Part shown: one piece after another, positions 8,298-16,964 of the stretch
Layout: each line of letters starts with the position of its first letter
Numbering within the stretch: the stretch's first letter is position 1
The notes under the pieces: generated by a model
Told to the model about the DNA's origin: nothing
Databases searched by the model: none
The model's input: the letters and a program-made list of their open reading frames with translations, nothing else
Assembly (NCBI RefSeq): GCF_014653215.1
Contig: NZ_BNAI01000004.1
Span: 95,827-159,826 of the forward strand
Length of the DNA: 64,000 bases
DNA from: Pseudolysinimonas yzui
GTDB lineage: Bacteria; Actinomycetota; Actinomycetes; Actinomycetales; Microbacteriaceae
Reading direction: 5' to 3'
Position numbers and translations under genes: made by a program

Positions 8298-9287
8298 GTG
8301 GAAACGCGAACCCTCGGCCGCACCGGCCGCACCGTCTCGGTCATCGGCCTCGGCACGTGGCAGCTCGGCGCCGACTGGGGCGCCGTAGACGACGATGCCG
8401 CCCGCGCCGTACTCGACGCGTCGCACGCCGCCGGTGTCACGATGTACGACACCGCCGACGCCTATGGCGACGGGCGCAGCGAACAGCGCATCGCATCCTG
8501 GCTGGACGCCCGCGGGCTGCGCGGTCAGGTGTTCGTGGCGACCAAGATCGGTCGGCGGGTGCCGCAGCTGGCCGAGAACTACTCGATGGCGAACTTCCGC
8601 GCGTGGATCGACCGGTCGCGCACCAATCTCGGCACCGACACCCTCGACCTCGTGCAACTGCACTGCCCGCCCGATGAGGTGTACGCCTCCGACGCGGTGT
8701 TCGACGGGCTCGACACCCTCGTCGCCGAGCACGCGATCGCCGCATACGGGGTGAGCGTCGAGACGACCGCCCAGGCCCTCTCCGCGATCGCGCGACCGGG
8801 GGTCGCGACGGTGCAGATCATCCTCAACGCGTTCCGACTGAAGCCGCTCGATGCCGTGCTGCCCGCGGCGATGGATGCCGGAGTCGGCATCATCGCGCGA
8901 GTGCCGCTCGCGAGCGGGCTGCTCTCCGGGCGCTACGACCACGACACGACGTTCGCGGCCGACGACCACCGCAGCTACAACCGCGACGGCTCATCATTCG
9001 ACGTCGGCGAGACCTTCTCGGGCGTCGACTTCGACGAGGGCGTCGAGGCGGCCCGCGAGTTCTCGGCGTTGGCCCGCGCGCACGGTCTCGAACCCGCAAC
9101 CGCGGCACTCGCCTGGGTGGCGCAGCTGCCCGGGGTGAGCACCGTCATCCCGGGTGCCCGCAATGTCGCACAGGCCGAGGCCAACGCCGCGGCCGGATCG
9201 GTCGCTCCGCTCGGGCCCGAGTTCACCGCCGCCGTGCGCGATCTCTACGACCGCCGCATCCGGGCGGCCGTGCACGACCGCTGGTGA
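8298..9287 (+). CDS. Aldo/keto reductase
   Basis: 329-aa TIM-barrel NADPH-dependent oxidoreductase of the AKR superfamily. The catalytic tetrad is visible: Asp51 and Tyr56 in YDTADAYGDG, Lys83 in ATKIG and His122 in QLHCPP. The C-terminal cofactor-binding region reads VIPGARNVAQAEANA. It starts at GTG 8298 after AGAAGG. Monocistronic, divergent from the phosphatase gene and convergent with a small membrane protein gene, with a hairpin between the stops. Substrate not predictable. Confidence 0.92.
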   Translation: METRTLGRTGRTVSVIGLGTWQLGADWGAVDDDAARAVLDASHAAGVTMYDTADAYGDGRSEQRIASWLDARGLRGQVFVATKIGRRVPQLAENYSMANFRAWIDRSRTNLGTDTLDLVQLHCPPDEVYASDAVFDGLDTLVAEHAIAAYGVSVETTAQALSAIARPGVATVQIILNAFRLKPLDAVLPAAMDAGVGIIARVPLASGLLSGRYDHDTTFAADDHRSYNRDGSSFDVGETFSGVDFDEGVEAAREFSALARAHGLEPATAALAWVAQLPGVSTVIPGARNVAQAEANAAAGSVAPLGPEFTAAVRDLYDRRIRAAVHDRW

Positions 9288-9292
9288 CGAAG

Positions 9293-9332
9293 AACCGCTG
9301 GTGACCCGGCGTGAGCCGAGCCACCAGCGGTT
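9293..9332. terminator. Bidirectional hairpin between convergent genes
   Basis: AACCGCTGGTG (9293-9303) pairs perfectly with CACCAGCGGTT (9322-9332) around an 18-nt loop. It lies between the stops of the aldo/keto reductase and the small membrane protein, so it can serve both transcripts. ACCGCTGGTGAC also occurs at 9277-9288, covering the reductase stop codon, as a direct repeat of 9294-9305. Confidence 0.6.
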
Positions 9333-9345
9333 GACGTGAAACGGG

Positions 9346-9876
9346 TCAGCGACCGCGCGAGCCCTGAGTACGGGCGAACAGCACGCCCGTGATGACCAGG
9401 CCGATGCCGAACACGATCCAGAGAACCGTTCCGATCGTGCCGAGCGCGGCGCCGGCGACGCCGGCGAGCAGGATGATGGCCGCGACAATCGTGGTCACGA
9501 TGAACGCGAGCGCCGACTGGTTGCTGATCTCCTTGCCGACGTAGAGCACGATCGCTGCGACGACACCGCCGAGCGCAGCCGCGATCGCGGCGATGGTCAC
9601 CAGGACCGCCGGAAGGGCGACAACCGACTGCAGAGCGAGCAGCAGCCAGCCGACCGCTCCGACGATCAACGCGATCCGGGCGATCGTGCTCCGGAACGAC
9701 GCGACGGCGAGCACGAGGAACGCGACAGCGATCGCGAGGTACGCGAGCACCAGGAGCCACGAACCGGTCGCCGTGACGGCGGCGAGCCCGAGGATGACGT
9801 GAAGAAGCAGCAGCGCGCCCGCGACGACGAACGCGATGCCCGCGGCGGAGCGACGGGAGGTGGATACAGCAGCCAT
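9346..9876 (-). CDS. Integral membrane protein, function unknown
   Basis: 176-aa, very hydrophobic protein with five or six predicted membrane segments spread over its whole length and a short basic tail (RTQGSRGR). ATG 9876 is well supported by AAGGAGA just upstream, in contrast to the much longer open frame that continues antisense through the neighbouring SPFH gene. Probably monocistronic, divergent from the SPFH gene. No family was recognised; the alternation of valine/alanine-rich helices suggests a HdeD-like or DUF308-like membrane protein, with low certainty. Confidence 0.75.
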   Translation of the reverse strand: MAAVSTSRRSAAGIAFVVAGALLLLHVILGLAAVTATGSWLLVLAYLAIAVAFLVLAVASFRSTIARIALIVGAVGWLLLALQSVVALPAVLVTIAAIAAALGGVVAAIVLYVGKEISNQSALAFIVTTIVAAIILLAGVAGAALGTIGTVLWIVFGIGLVITGVLFARTQGSRGR

Positions 9877-9981
9877 ACGGTGTTCTCCTTTGAACTGAAT
9901 GGTCCCAGCGGAGCTGGGCGGCCCCAGCCTAGGGGTAACCGGGCTTCGAGCGAGAGTGCCGCGCGCCCTAGGCTGTGCGGC

Positions 9982-11043
9982 ATGGCCGACATCCGCCGCT
10001 ACGCCTTCGCCCGCCATTTGCGCTCCACCCCCACCAGCCACATCGTCCACGCGCGTCGCGGCAGGATCGTGCACAACGGGCCCGGCATCGCCTTCTACTT
10101 CCGCGCGCTCAACGCCGCGATCAGCGAGGTGCCGATCGCCGAGAACGAGCTCTCGATGCTGTTCGGCGCGCGCACCCTCGACTTCCAGGAAGTGTCGGTG
10201 CAGGCCACCGTCACCTACCGGTTCGCCGACCCCGTCATCGCGGCGGGCCGGATCGACTTCTCGATCGACCCGTACCACGGCCGTTGGATCGGCAAGCCGC
10301 TGGAGCAGGTCGGCACCCGCATCACCGAACTCGCGCAGCAGTACGCGGTCGAGCACATCTCGTCGCTGAATCTGGTGGATGTTCTCGGCGCCGGCATCCC
10401 GAAGGTGCGCGCCGTCACGGCCTCGGGCCTCGCCGGCGACGAGCGACTCGCCGAGACCTCGGTCATCGTCGTCGCGGTGCGCATCGTGTCGATCCGCCCG
10501 CAGGCCGACCTGGAACGCGCGCTCGAGACGCCGGTGCGCGAGCGGGTGCAGCAGGATGCCGACGCCGCCACCTACGAGCGGCGCGCGCAGGCGGTCGAAC
10601 GCGAGCGCACGATCGCCGAGAACGAGCTGCAGAGCAAGATCGAACTCGCGACCCGCGAGCAGCAGCTGGTGCAGCAGGAGGGCGCCAATGCGCAGCGCCG
10701 CGCGACCGAGGAGGCCGCGACGGCCCTCATCGCGGCGAAGGCCAGCTCCGAGCGGGCGAAGCTCGAGGCCGCGGCCCGGGCCGACAGCACCCGCGTCGTC
10801 GGGGCGGCGCACGCCGAGACGGAGGCCGCCCGGCTCGCCGCCTACGCGGGGGTGCAGCCCGCCGTGCTCACGGCTCTGGCGTTCCAGGAGCTCGCGAAGA
10901 ACCTCCCCGAGATCGGAACGCTCAACCTGACGCCCGACGTGCTCACCCAGGCGCTGACGCGCCTCGCTGCGGAACCCGCCTCGCCCGCCTCACCGGCTCC
11001 GGCATCCGCTCCCGTGAGCGACGCCGCTCCCGACCAGCGCTGA
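9982..11043 (+). CDS. SPFH/Band 7 domain protein
   Basis: 353-aa stomatin/prohibitin/flotillin-type protein. The SPFH domain spans about residues 10-190, followed by an Ala/Glu/Arg-rich coiled coil (about 190-300) and an Ala/Pro-rich C-terminus. There is no obvious N-terminal membrane anchor, unlike most stomatins, so membrane association would need another mechanism. ATG 9982 is used since the longer frame upstream is antisense to the membrane-protein gene. First gene of a three-gene operon with the NAD-kinase-like and MFS genes, spaced 13 bp and then overlapping by 4 bp. Cellular role unknown. Confidence 0.87.
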   Translation: MADIRRYAFARHLRSTPTSHIVHARRGRIVHNGPGIAFYFRALNAAISEVPIAENELSMLFGARTLDFQEVSVQATVTYRFADPVIAAGRIDFSIDPYHGRWIGKPLEQVGTRITELAQQYAVEHISSLNLVDVLGAGIPKVRAVTASGLAGDERLAETSVIVVAVRIVSIRPQADLERALETPVRERVQQDADAATYERRAQAVERERTIAENELQSKIELATREQQLVQQEGANAQRRATEEAATALIAAKASSERAKLEAAARADSTRVVGAAHAETEAARLAAYAGVQPAVLTALAFQELAKNLPEIGTLNLTPDVLTQALTRLAAEPASPASPAPASAPVSDAAPDQR

Positions 11044-11056
11044 CCCGGAGCCGACA

Positions 11057-11950
11057 GTGCTGCCCGTCCGCGTGGTGTTCGTGCACCGCCGTTCGGAGTA
11101 CGACGAACTGCTCGACCGGCACGCGACGTTCGGGCAGGCCGAGTTCTTCCTGCGCTCTCGCGGGCGGTCGATCGAGGATGTCGTCGCCCGGCACGAGGCG
11201 ATCGAGGCCGCCCTGCACCTGGTGTCGACGAGCCTGCCCGCCGACGTGCGGCAGGCCCGGGTGGAGCGCACCGATCTCGACCGCTACCTGTTCGCCCCCG
11301 AAGACATCGTCGTCGCGGTCGGGCAGGACGGGCTCGTCGCCAACGTCGCGAAGTACCTGTCGGGGCAGCCGGTGATCGGCGTGAACCCCGAACCGGGGCG
11401 CAACGCCGGGGTGCTGGTGCGCCACGACCCGGCGGCCGGGGCGACCATCGTCGACCGGGTGCGGCACGGCCACGCGACGATCGAGCAGCGCGCCATGGTG
11501 CAGGCCACCCTTGACGACGGGCAGACCCTCACCGCGCTCAACGACCTCTACCTGGGCGACCCCGGGCACCAGTCGTCGCGGTACACCCTGACCGTTCCGG
11601 AGCGCGGCACCGAACGCCAGTCGTCGTCGGGCATCATCGTCGGCACCGGCACCGGCAGCACCGGCTGGTCGTCATCCATCGCGAACGATCGCGAGCTGCT
11701 CGACTGGCTGCCGGCTCCCGCATCCGACGACCTCGCCTGGTTCGTGCGCGAAGCGTGGCCGTCGCCCGCCACCGGCCGCGTTCTCGAGTTCGGAGCTCTG
11801 CAGGCCTCACAGCGACTCGAACTCGTCGCCGAGTCGGAACTGCTGGTGGCATTCGGTGACGGCATCGAACACGACCGCCTGTCGATCGCCTGGGGTCAGC
11901 ACCTCGCCGTGGGCACGAGCACCCACCGTCTCGCCCTCGTGACCGCATGA
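11057..11950 (+). CDS. Divergent NAD kinase-like protein
   Basis: 297-aa protein with the NAD-kinase/diacylglycerol-kinase fold signature in altered form: VGQDG at residues 88-92 where NAD kinases have GGDG, NPEPG at 110-114, ALNDLYLG at 160-167 in place of the NE motif, and an intact GTGTGSTGW at 196-204. The GTG start follows CCCGGAG. The first glycine change at the phosphate-donor loop and the Asn-Asp in place of Asn-Glu make ordinary NAD kinase activity uncertain. It overlaps the MFS gene by 4 bp, suggesting the two products act together. Confidence 0.75.
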   Translation: MLPVRVVFVHRRSEYDELLDRHATFGQAEFFLRSRGRSIEDVVARHEAIEAALHLVSTSLPADVRQARVERTDLDRYLFAPEDIVVAVGQDGLVANVAKYLSGQPVIGVNPEPGRNAGVLVRHDPAAGATIVDRVRHGHATIEQRAMVQATLDDGQTLTALNDLYLGDPGHQSSRYTLTVPERGTERQSSSGIIVGTGTGSTGWSSSIANDRELLDWLPAPASDDLAWFVREAWPSPATGRVLEFGALQASQRLELVAESELLVAFGDGIEHDRLSIAWGQHLAVGTSTHRLALVTA

Positions 11951-13173
11951 AGTTCGGGGCCTTTCGGGCACGCTGGTACAAGAGTTACCTCACCGGCGGG
12001 TCACTGCTCATGGCGGGCGACAACGCCGAGCACGCGATCACCTACCTCGTGATGTGGCAGCTGTTCGAGTCGCCGCTGCTCGCCGGGTTCGCGGTCGTCA
12101 GCCACTGGCTGCCGCACCTGCTGTTCTCGATCCCGTTCGGCACGCTCGCCGACCGGTTCGACTGCCGGCGCATCATCCAGATCTCCCTCGGCCTGTTCGT
12201 CGTCGCCTCCCTCACCTGGGGCGTGCTGCTGCTCAACGAGGCGTTGCAGCCGTGGCATTGCGTCGTGCTGCTCGTCGTCCACGGCTTCGCGAGCGCACTC
12301 TGGCATCCCGCCAATCAGGTGATGCTCTACGACATGGTCGGCGAGAAGGACCTGCCGAGCGCGGTGCGCCTCATGGCGACCGGCCTGAGCCTCGGAATGC
12401 TCGTCGGCCCCGCCGCCGGCGCCGCGCTGCTGTTCACGATCGGACCGGCGTGGGGGATGTTCGTCAACACCCTGTTCTACGTGCCGTTCCTCATCCACCT
12501 CACGCTGTCGCCCTTCGATGGGCATCAGCGACGCGCCGCCGGGGTCATCCCCCGGGTTCGGCTTCGGGAGCTGCTCGCGACCATCCGCGACCTGCCGAGG
12601 TTCCCCAACATCCTGCTCGTCATCGTTCTGCAAGGCGCCGTCGGGCTGCTCATCGGGGTCGCCCTCATGCCGCTGCTGCCGGAGTTCGGCGAACTGCTCG
12701 GGCAGGTCGAGTCGGGCCTCGGCTACGGGCTGCTGCTCGTCGCGATGAGCGTCGGCGCCGTGAGCGGCGGCCTGCTGCTGGAGAGCGTCGGGCGGCTGCG
12801 GGCGACTCCGCTCGTGTCGGCGCTGAGCGAGCTGGTGTTCGCCGCGTGCGTCCTCGGCTTCGCGCTCTCGCGGGTGTTCCCGCTGAGCCTCGCGCTGCTC
12901 GTCGTCGCGGGCGCCGCGTCGATCCTCTCGCTGTCGACCTCGCAGACGGTGGTGCAGCTCGAGGCGCCGCCGGAGCAGCGAGGCCGTTTCGTCGGAGCGT
13001 TCAACACCACGAACATGGGGTTTCGGGTCGGCAGCGGGGTGCTGCTCGCGATCCTCGGCGGCCTGGTCGGCATCCCGACCGCTGTCGCTCTCGCCGCCGG
13101 AACCCTGGTGCTCGTGTGCATCGCCCTCGCCGCCGTCGCCGCCCGCCTGCGGGCCGCACACCCCCCGGTGTGA
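11947..13173 (+). CDS. MFS transporter
   Basis: 408-aa major facilitator with about twelve membrane segments and the loop 2-3 motif as GTLADRFDCRRI near residue 60-70 (a version of G-x3-D-R-x-G-R). It looks like the MFS_3/enterobactin-exporter-like group, which often exports small molecules. ATG overlaps the preceding gene by 4 bp. Ends just before a perfect 23-bp inverted repeat. Substrate unknown; the operon partners (SPFH protein and NAD-kinase-like protein) give no direct clue. Confidence 0.88.
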   Translation: MKFGAFRARWYKSYLTGGSLLMAGDNAEHAITYLVMWQLFESPLLAGFAVVSHWLPHLLFSIPFGTLADRFDCRRIIQISLGLFVVASLTWGVLLLNEALQPWHCVVLLVVHGFASALWHPANQVMLYDMVGEKDLPSAVRLMATGLSLGMLVGPAAGAALLFTIGPAWGMFVNTLFYVPFLIHLTLSPFDGHQRRAAGVIPRVRLRELLATIRDLPRFPNILLVIVLQGAVGLLIGVALMPLLPEFGELLGQVESGLGYGLLLVAMSVGAVSGGLLLESVGRLRATPLVSALSELVFAACVLGFALSRVFPLSLALLVVAGAASILSLSTSQTVVQLEAPPEQRGRFVGAFNTTNMGFRVGSGVLLAILGGLVGIPTAVALAAGTLVLVCIALAAVAARLRAAHPPV

Positions 13174-13174
13174 T

Positions 13175-13236
13175 GGCTATTTGCCCAACTTCGTGCCGAT
13201 TCGGGGCCCCGAAGGCACGAAGTTGGGCAAATAGCC
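13175..13236. terminator. Perfect 23-bp inverted repeat between convergent genes
   Basis: 13175-13197 is the exact reverse complement of 13214-13236. The 16-nt loop contains a further 14-bp palindrome (TTCGGGGCCCCGAA). The structure fills the whole space between the MFS stop (13171-13173) and the uvrD stop (13238-13240). A bidirectional terminator is the simplest reading; the arms are unusually long and exact. Confidence 0.7.
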
Positions 13237-13237
13237 G

Positions 13238-15586
13238 TCAGAGCTTCTCGATCGGGGCGATCTTGATGAGCAGACGCTTCTTGCCCGCGGTGTCGAACTG
13301 CACTTCGGCGATCGACTTCGTGCCGACGCCCGTCACCGCGACGACGCGACCGTCGCCGAAGTCGGTGTGCCGGATGCGATCGCCCTCGGCCAGCGTCAGG
13401 TCGCCGTTGTCGCGCACCTTGCCGGTGATCTCGGATGCCCACTCGCGTTTCACGCGCGGCGGCGCGGGCGGCAGTTCGGTCGAGTACGAGAAGCCGCGCG
13501 CCGGGCCGCCCGCGTAGCCCCGCGCGTTGAGCGCCCGCGGGCGGGTGCCCCCGCGTGAGGTCGCGTCTCCGGGAGACTGGCGCCAGTCGATGAGCCCGGC
13601 CGGGATCTCTTGCAGGTACCGGCTCGGCATCGCGACGCTCGTGTCGCCGAACGACGACCGCTGCATGGACAGCGAGAGGAACAGCCGCTTCTTCGCCCGG
13701 GTGATGCCGACGTAGAACAGCCGGCGTTCCTCGGCGAGGCCGCCGGGCTCGCCCGACGAGATGCGGTGCGGCAGCAGGTCTTCTTCCACCCCGGTGAGGA
13801 AGACGGCGTCGTACTCCAGGCCTTTCGCGGTGTGCAGCGTCATGAGCGAGATCGACCCGGAGTCGTCGTCGATCTCGTCGGCCGCCGCGACGAGCGCGAC
13901 CTCGGTGAGGAACTCGAGCAGCCCGGCGTCGGGATTGTTCTTCGCGAACTCCTTCGTGACCGACAGCAACTCTTCGACGTTCTCGATGCGCGCCTCGTCT
14001 TGCGGGTCGCGGGTCGCCCGCAGCGCTTCGAGGTACCCCGAGCCGCTCAGCAGGGTGAGCAGGATGTCGGCGGCCTTCCCCCCGGCGAGGTGCTGGGCCT
14101 CCGCCTCGTCGAGCAGTTCGCCGAGGTCGAGGATCGCCCGGGTGACCTTCGGGCCGAGTTCGAGCTGCGCGGCGTCGCCGAGCGCGTCACGCAGGGCGAC
14201 GCCCATCTTGTCGGCGTGCGCCTGCAGTGCCGCTTCCGTCGCCGGGCCGATGCCGCGCTTGGGGGTGTTGAGGATGCGGCGCAGCGCGAGGTCGTCGGCG
14301 GGGTTGGCGACCTGGATGAGGTAGGCCATCACGTCTTTGATCTCGGCACGTTCGTAGAACTTGGTGCCGCCGATGATCTTGTACGGCAGGCCCGAGCGGA
14401 TGAACACGTCTTCCAGCGGACGGGTCTGCGAGTTGGTGCGGTAGAACACGGCGATCTCGCGGTACGGGGTGCCCGCCGAATGCAGCGCCGAGATCTCGTC
14501 GGCCACGAACTGCGCCTCGTCGTGCCCCGAATACCCGGTGTAGCCGATGATCGGATGCCCCGCCCCGACGGTCGTGAACAGGTTCTTCTCGAGCCGATCG
14601 AAGTTGTTCGAGATGACGGCGTTCGCCGCATCCAGGATGTTCTGCGTCGACCGGTAGTTCTGCTCGAGCAGCACGGTCTTGGTGTTCGGGTAGTCGCGCT
14701 CGAACTCGACGATGTTGCGGATGTCGGCGCCGCGGAACGCGTAGATCGACTGGTCCGAGTCGCCGACGACGGTGAGCGACGCCCCGGGCAGGCTGCCGTC
14801 GGGGGCGGTCAGCGTGCGCGTGTCGTCCGGCACATGCTGCGGCTTGATCGGCCGGGTCAGCTCGCGGATGAGCGCGTACTGCGCGTGGTTGGTGTCCTGA
14901 TACTCGTCGACGAGCACGTGCCGGAACCGCCGCTGGTAGAGCGCCGCGACCTCGGGGAATGCGCGGAACAGGTGCACGGTCTCGGCGATGAGGTCGTCGA
15001 AGTCGAGCGCGTTCGCCCGCCGCAGCCCGGCCGTGTACCGCCGGTAGATCTCGAGGAACGCGACCTCGGCCGGGTCGTCGGTGTTGAGGTTGCGGGCGTA
15101 GGTCTCGACGTCGACGAGTTCGTTCTTCTGCTTCGAGATCTTGCCGGCGACGATTCCCGGGGTGAGGTTGAGGGTGTCGGCATCCAGCTCTTTCACGATG
15201 CGCTTGATGAGCGCCCGGCTGTCGGCCGAGTCGTAGATCGTGAAGCCCGCCTTCATGCCCATCACCTCGGCCTGCCGCCGCAGGATGCGCACGCACGCCG
15301 AGTGGAACGTCGAGATCCACATGCCGTCGGTCGCCCGACCCACAAGGTGCTGCACGCGTTCGCGCATCTCGTTGGCGGCCTTGTTGGTGAACGTGATCGC
15401 GAGGATCTGCAGCGGGCTCGCTTCACCGCTCGCGAGGAGGCTCGCGATGCGGCGAGTGAGCACGCTCGTCTTGCCCGAGCCGGCACCGGCGACGATGAGC
15501 AGCGACGGCCCGCGGTAGAGCACAGCTTCACGCTGCCGCGGGTTGAGCCCTTCGAGCAGCCTCTCGTCGATCGCGGGCTGGCTCAT
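13238..15586 (-). CDS. pcrA: ATP-dependent DNA helicase PcrA/UvrD
   Basis: 782-aa superfamily 1A 3'-5' helicase for nucleotide excision repair and replication restart. Motif I AGAGSGKT at residues 33-40, motif II VDEYQDT near 230, VVGDSDQSIYAFRGA, EQNYRST, TAKGLEYDAVFL and VGITRAKKRL are all intact. The C-terminal 60 residues (GDRIRHTDFGDG onward) form the Tudor-like RNA-polymerase-interaction module typical of PcrA. Domain order and length fit the actinobacterial UvrD1/PcrA. ATG 15586; the gene lies 12 bp downstream of the glycerophosphodiesterase stop. Confidence 0.97.
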   Translation of the reverse strand: MSQPAIDERLLEGLNPRQREAVLYRGPSLLIVAGAGSGKTSVLTRRIASLLASGEASPLQILAITFTNKAANEMRERVQHLVGRATDGMWISTFHSACVRILRRQAEVMGMKAGFTIYDSADSRALIKRIVKELDADTLNLTPGIVAGKISKQKNELVDVETYARNLNTDDPAEVAFLEIYRRYTAGLRRANALDFDDLIAETVHLFRAFPEVAALYQRRFRHVLVDEYQDTNHAQYALIRELTRPIKPQHVPDDTRTLTAPDGSLPGASLTVVGDSDQSIYAFRGADIRNIVEFERDYPNTKTVLLEQNYRSTQNILDAANAVISNNFDRLEKNLFTTVGAGHPIIGYTGYSGHDEAQFVADEISALHSAGTPYREIAVFYRTNSQTRPLEDVFIRSGLPYKIIGGTKFYERAEIKDVMAYLIQVANPADDLALRRILNTPKRGIGPATEAALQAHADKMGVALRDALGDAAQLELGPKVTRAILDLGELLDEAEAQHLAGGKAADILLTLLSGSGYLEALRATRDPQDEARIENVEELLSVTKEFAKNNPDAGLLEFLTEVALVAAADEIDDDSGSISLMTLHTAKGLEYDAVFLTGVEEDLLPHRISSGEPGGLAEERRLFYVGITRAKKRLFLSLSMQRSSFGDTSVAMPSRYLQEIPAGLIDWRQSPGDATSRGGTRPRALNARGYAGGPARGFSYSTELPPAPPRVKREWASEITGKVRDNGDLTLAEGDRIRHTDFGDGRVVAVTGVGTKSIAEVQFDTAGKKRLLIKIAPIEKL

Positions 15587-15598
15587 GGTGACTCGATT

Positions 15599-16594
15599 CT
15601 ACTTTTCGCCGGTGACCTCGGCCCGGGCCGCGACTCCGAGGTCCGGATGGTCGACGAAGATGCCGTCGACGCCGGTGCCGAGAATCATCCCGAACTCGGT
15701 GCGCCAGTCGCCCCATTCGCTGGGAATCTTGCCCACCCGATGCCCAGGGGCGAGAAACCGGTTCTCGGGCCGCAGAGTCCAGGTGTAGACCTCGAGTCCC
15801 ACCGCGTGGGCGCGGGTGACGAGCGCCGGTCCCGTCGGGCGCAGCAGCAGCGACTTGTCGACGCTCACCCCGTCGACCTGCTTCGCCAGGCGGGCGAGCC
15901 CGGCATCCGTCAGTTGCGCCGAATAGGGCAGCGCCTTGGCTCCGAACTTTGCGACCAGGTCGGGGGCGGAGCCGCGCGACTCGATCAGGTAGATGAACCG
16001 CCCGCGCACCCCGCGCTCGCGGATCTCACCGAGCACCGTCTGCTCGAAGCATTCGACGATGATGCGGTCGCCGTCATCCCACGCCTTCAGCTCGTCGGCG
16101 ATCAGCTCGTCGAGCGGGATGCCGATCGAGGCGAAATAGGTCGGATGCTTCACCTCCGCCACGACGGAGATCGCGCGTCCCGTGCGCTCGGCTCCGGCAT
16201 CCAGGATCTCGAGCAGATCGCGCAGCCGCAGGATCGGCTCGGCGCCGTTGAAGGTCGCCGACGCCTGCCGCACCTGGGGCAGACGCTCAGTTGCCCGCAG
16301 GGTCGAGAGTTCGGCCCAGGTGAAGTCTTCGGTGAACCAGCCGGTCAGGCTCACCCCGTCGACCCGTTTCGTGGCGCGGCGGTCGGCGAACTCGGGGCGC
16401 GCCGCGACATCCGTCGTTCCCGAGATCTCGTTCTCGTGGCGCAACACCAGCACGCCGTCGCGAGTGGCGACGATGTCGGGCTCGATCGCGTCGACCCCGA
16501 GGGTGATCGCCAGCTCGTACGCCGAGCGGGTGTGCTCGGGCCGGTAGCCGCTCGCGCCGCGGTGCCCGATGACCAGAGGACCGGGTGCGCGCAT
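15599..16594 (-). CDS. Glycerophosphodiester phosphodiesterase
   Basis: 331-aa GDPD-family TIM-barrel enzyme that hydrolyses glycerophosphodiesters to glycerol-3-phosphate and an alcohol. Catalytic features are IGHRGASGYRPEHT near residue 8-20 (HRG, with a basic Arg-Pro-Glu variant of the PENT motif), EPDIVATRDGVLVLRHE near 45-60 and AEVKHP near 175. No signal peptide, so it is probably cytoplasmic. Start at ATG 16594; an ATG at 16621 would overlap the divergent zinc-ribbon gene start. Its product would feed GlpD encoded elsewhere in the window. Confidence 0.9.
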   Translation of the reverse strand: MRAPGPLVIGHRGASGYRPEHTRSAYELAITLGVDAIEPDIVATRDGVLVLRHENEISGTTDVAARPEFADRRATKRVDGVSLTGWFTEDFTWAELSTLRATERLPQVRQASATFNGAEPILRLRDLLEILDAGAERTGRAISVVAEVKHPTYFASIGIPLDELIADELKAWDDGDRIIVECFEQTVLGEIRERGVRGRFIYLIESRGSAPDLVAKFGAKALPYSAQLTDAGLARLAKQVDGVSVDKSLLLRPTGPALVTRAHAVGLEVYTWTLRPENRFLAPGHRVGKIPSEWGDWRTEFGMILGTGVDGIFVDHPDLGVAARAEVTGEK

Positions 16595-16619
16595 TCGTTC
16601 ACGATAATCTGAACGCCTC

Positions 16620-16964
16620 ATGGCAACCTGCGCGAACTGCGGTCGCGAGCTGCAACCGATGTGGAAGTACTGCATCACCTGCGGTACCCGCACGTCGGTG
16701 CCGCTCGCCGGCGCGCTGCCGTCGCCGCTGAGCGCCGACCCCGAGCCCGAGGTGCGCCGGGTCAACGTGCTCGCCGTGCTCGCCCTCATCCTCGGCTGTC
16801 TGCTGAGCCCGCTCGCGGCACTGTTCGGTCACATCGCGGTGTCGCAGATCAAGGTCACCGGCGAGCGCGGCATCGTGGCCGCCTGGATCGCCGTGACACT
16901 CGGCTACATCTGGCTGGTCACCCTCGCGGTGCTCGTGATCGCGTTCGTCACGACGAATGCCTGA
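16620..16964 (+). CDS. Zinc-ribbon DUF4190 membrane protein
   Basis: 114-aa protein with an N-terminal double CxxC zinc ribbon (CANCGRELQPMWKYCITCG, residues 4-22) followed by two hydrophobic segments of the DUF4190 type, including the family signature FGHIAVSQIKVTGERG near residue 70. Function unknown for the family. The downstream membrane protein overlaps it by 8 bp, so the two are probably co-translated. A second DUF4190 protein without the ribbon lies at 40431-40838. Confidence 0.85.
   Translation: MATCANCGRELQPMWKYCITCGTRTSVPLAGALPSPLSADPEPEVRRVNVLAVLALILGCLLSPLAALFGHIAVSQIKVTGERGIVAAWIAVTLGYIWLVTLAVLVIAFVTTNA

Noticed and set aside
13610..16612. A 1000-codon open frame antisense to uvrD and the glycerophosphodiesterase
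   Set aside because: It is a mirror of GC-rich coding DNA, rich in Arg, Gly, Asp and Val with no domain, and the opposite strand carries clear motifs for both enzymes.
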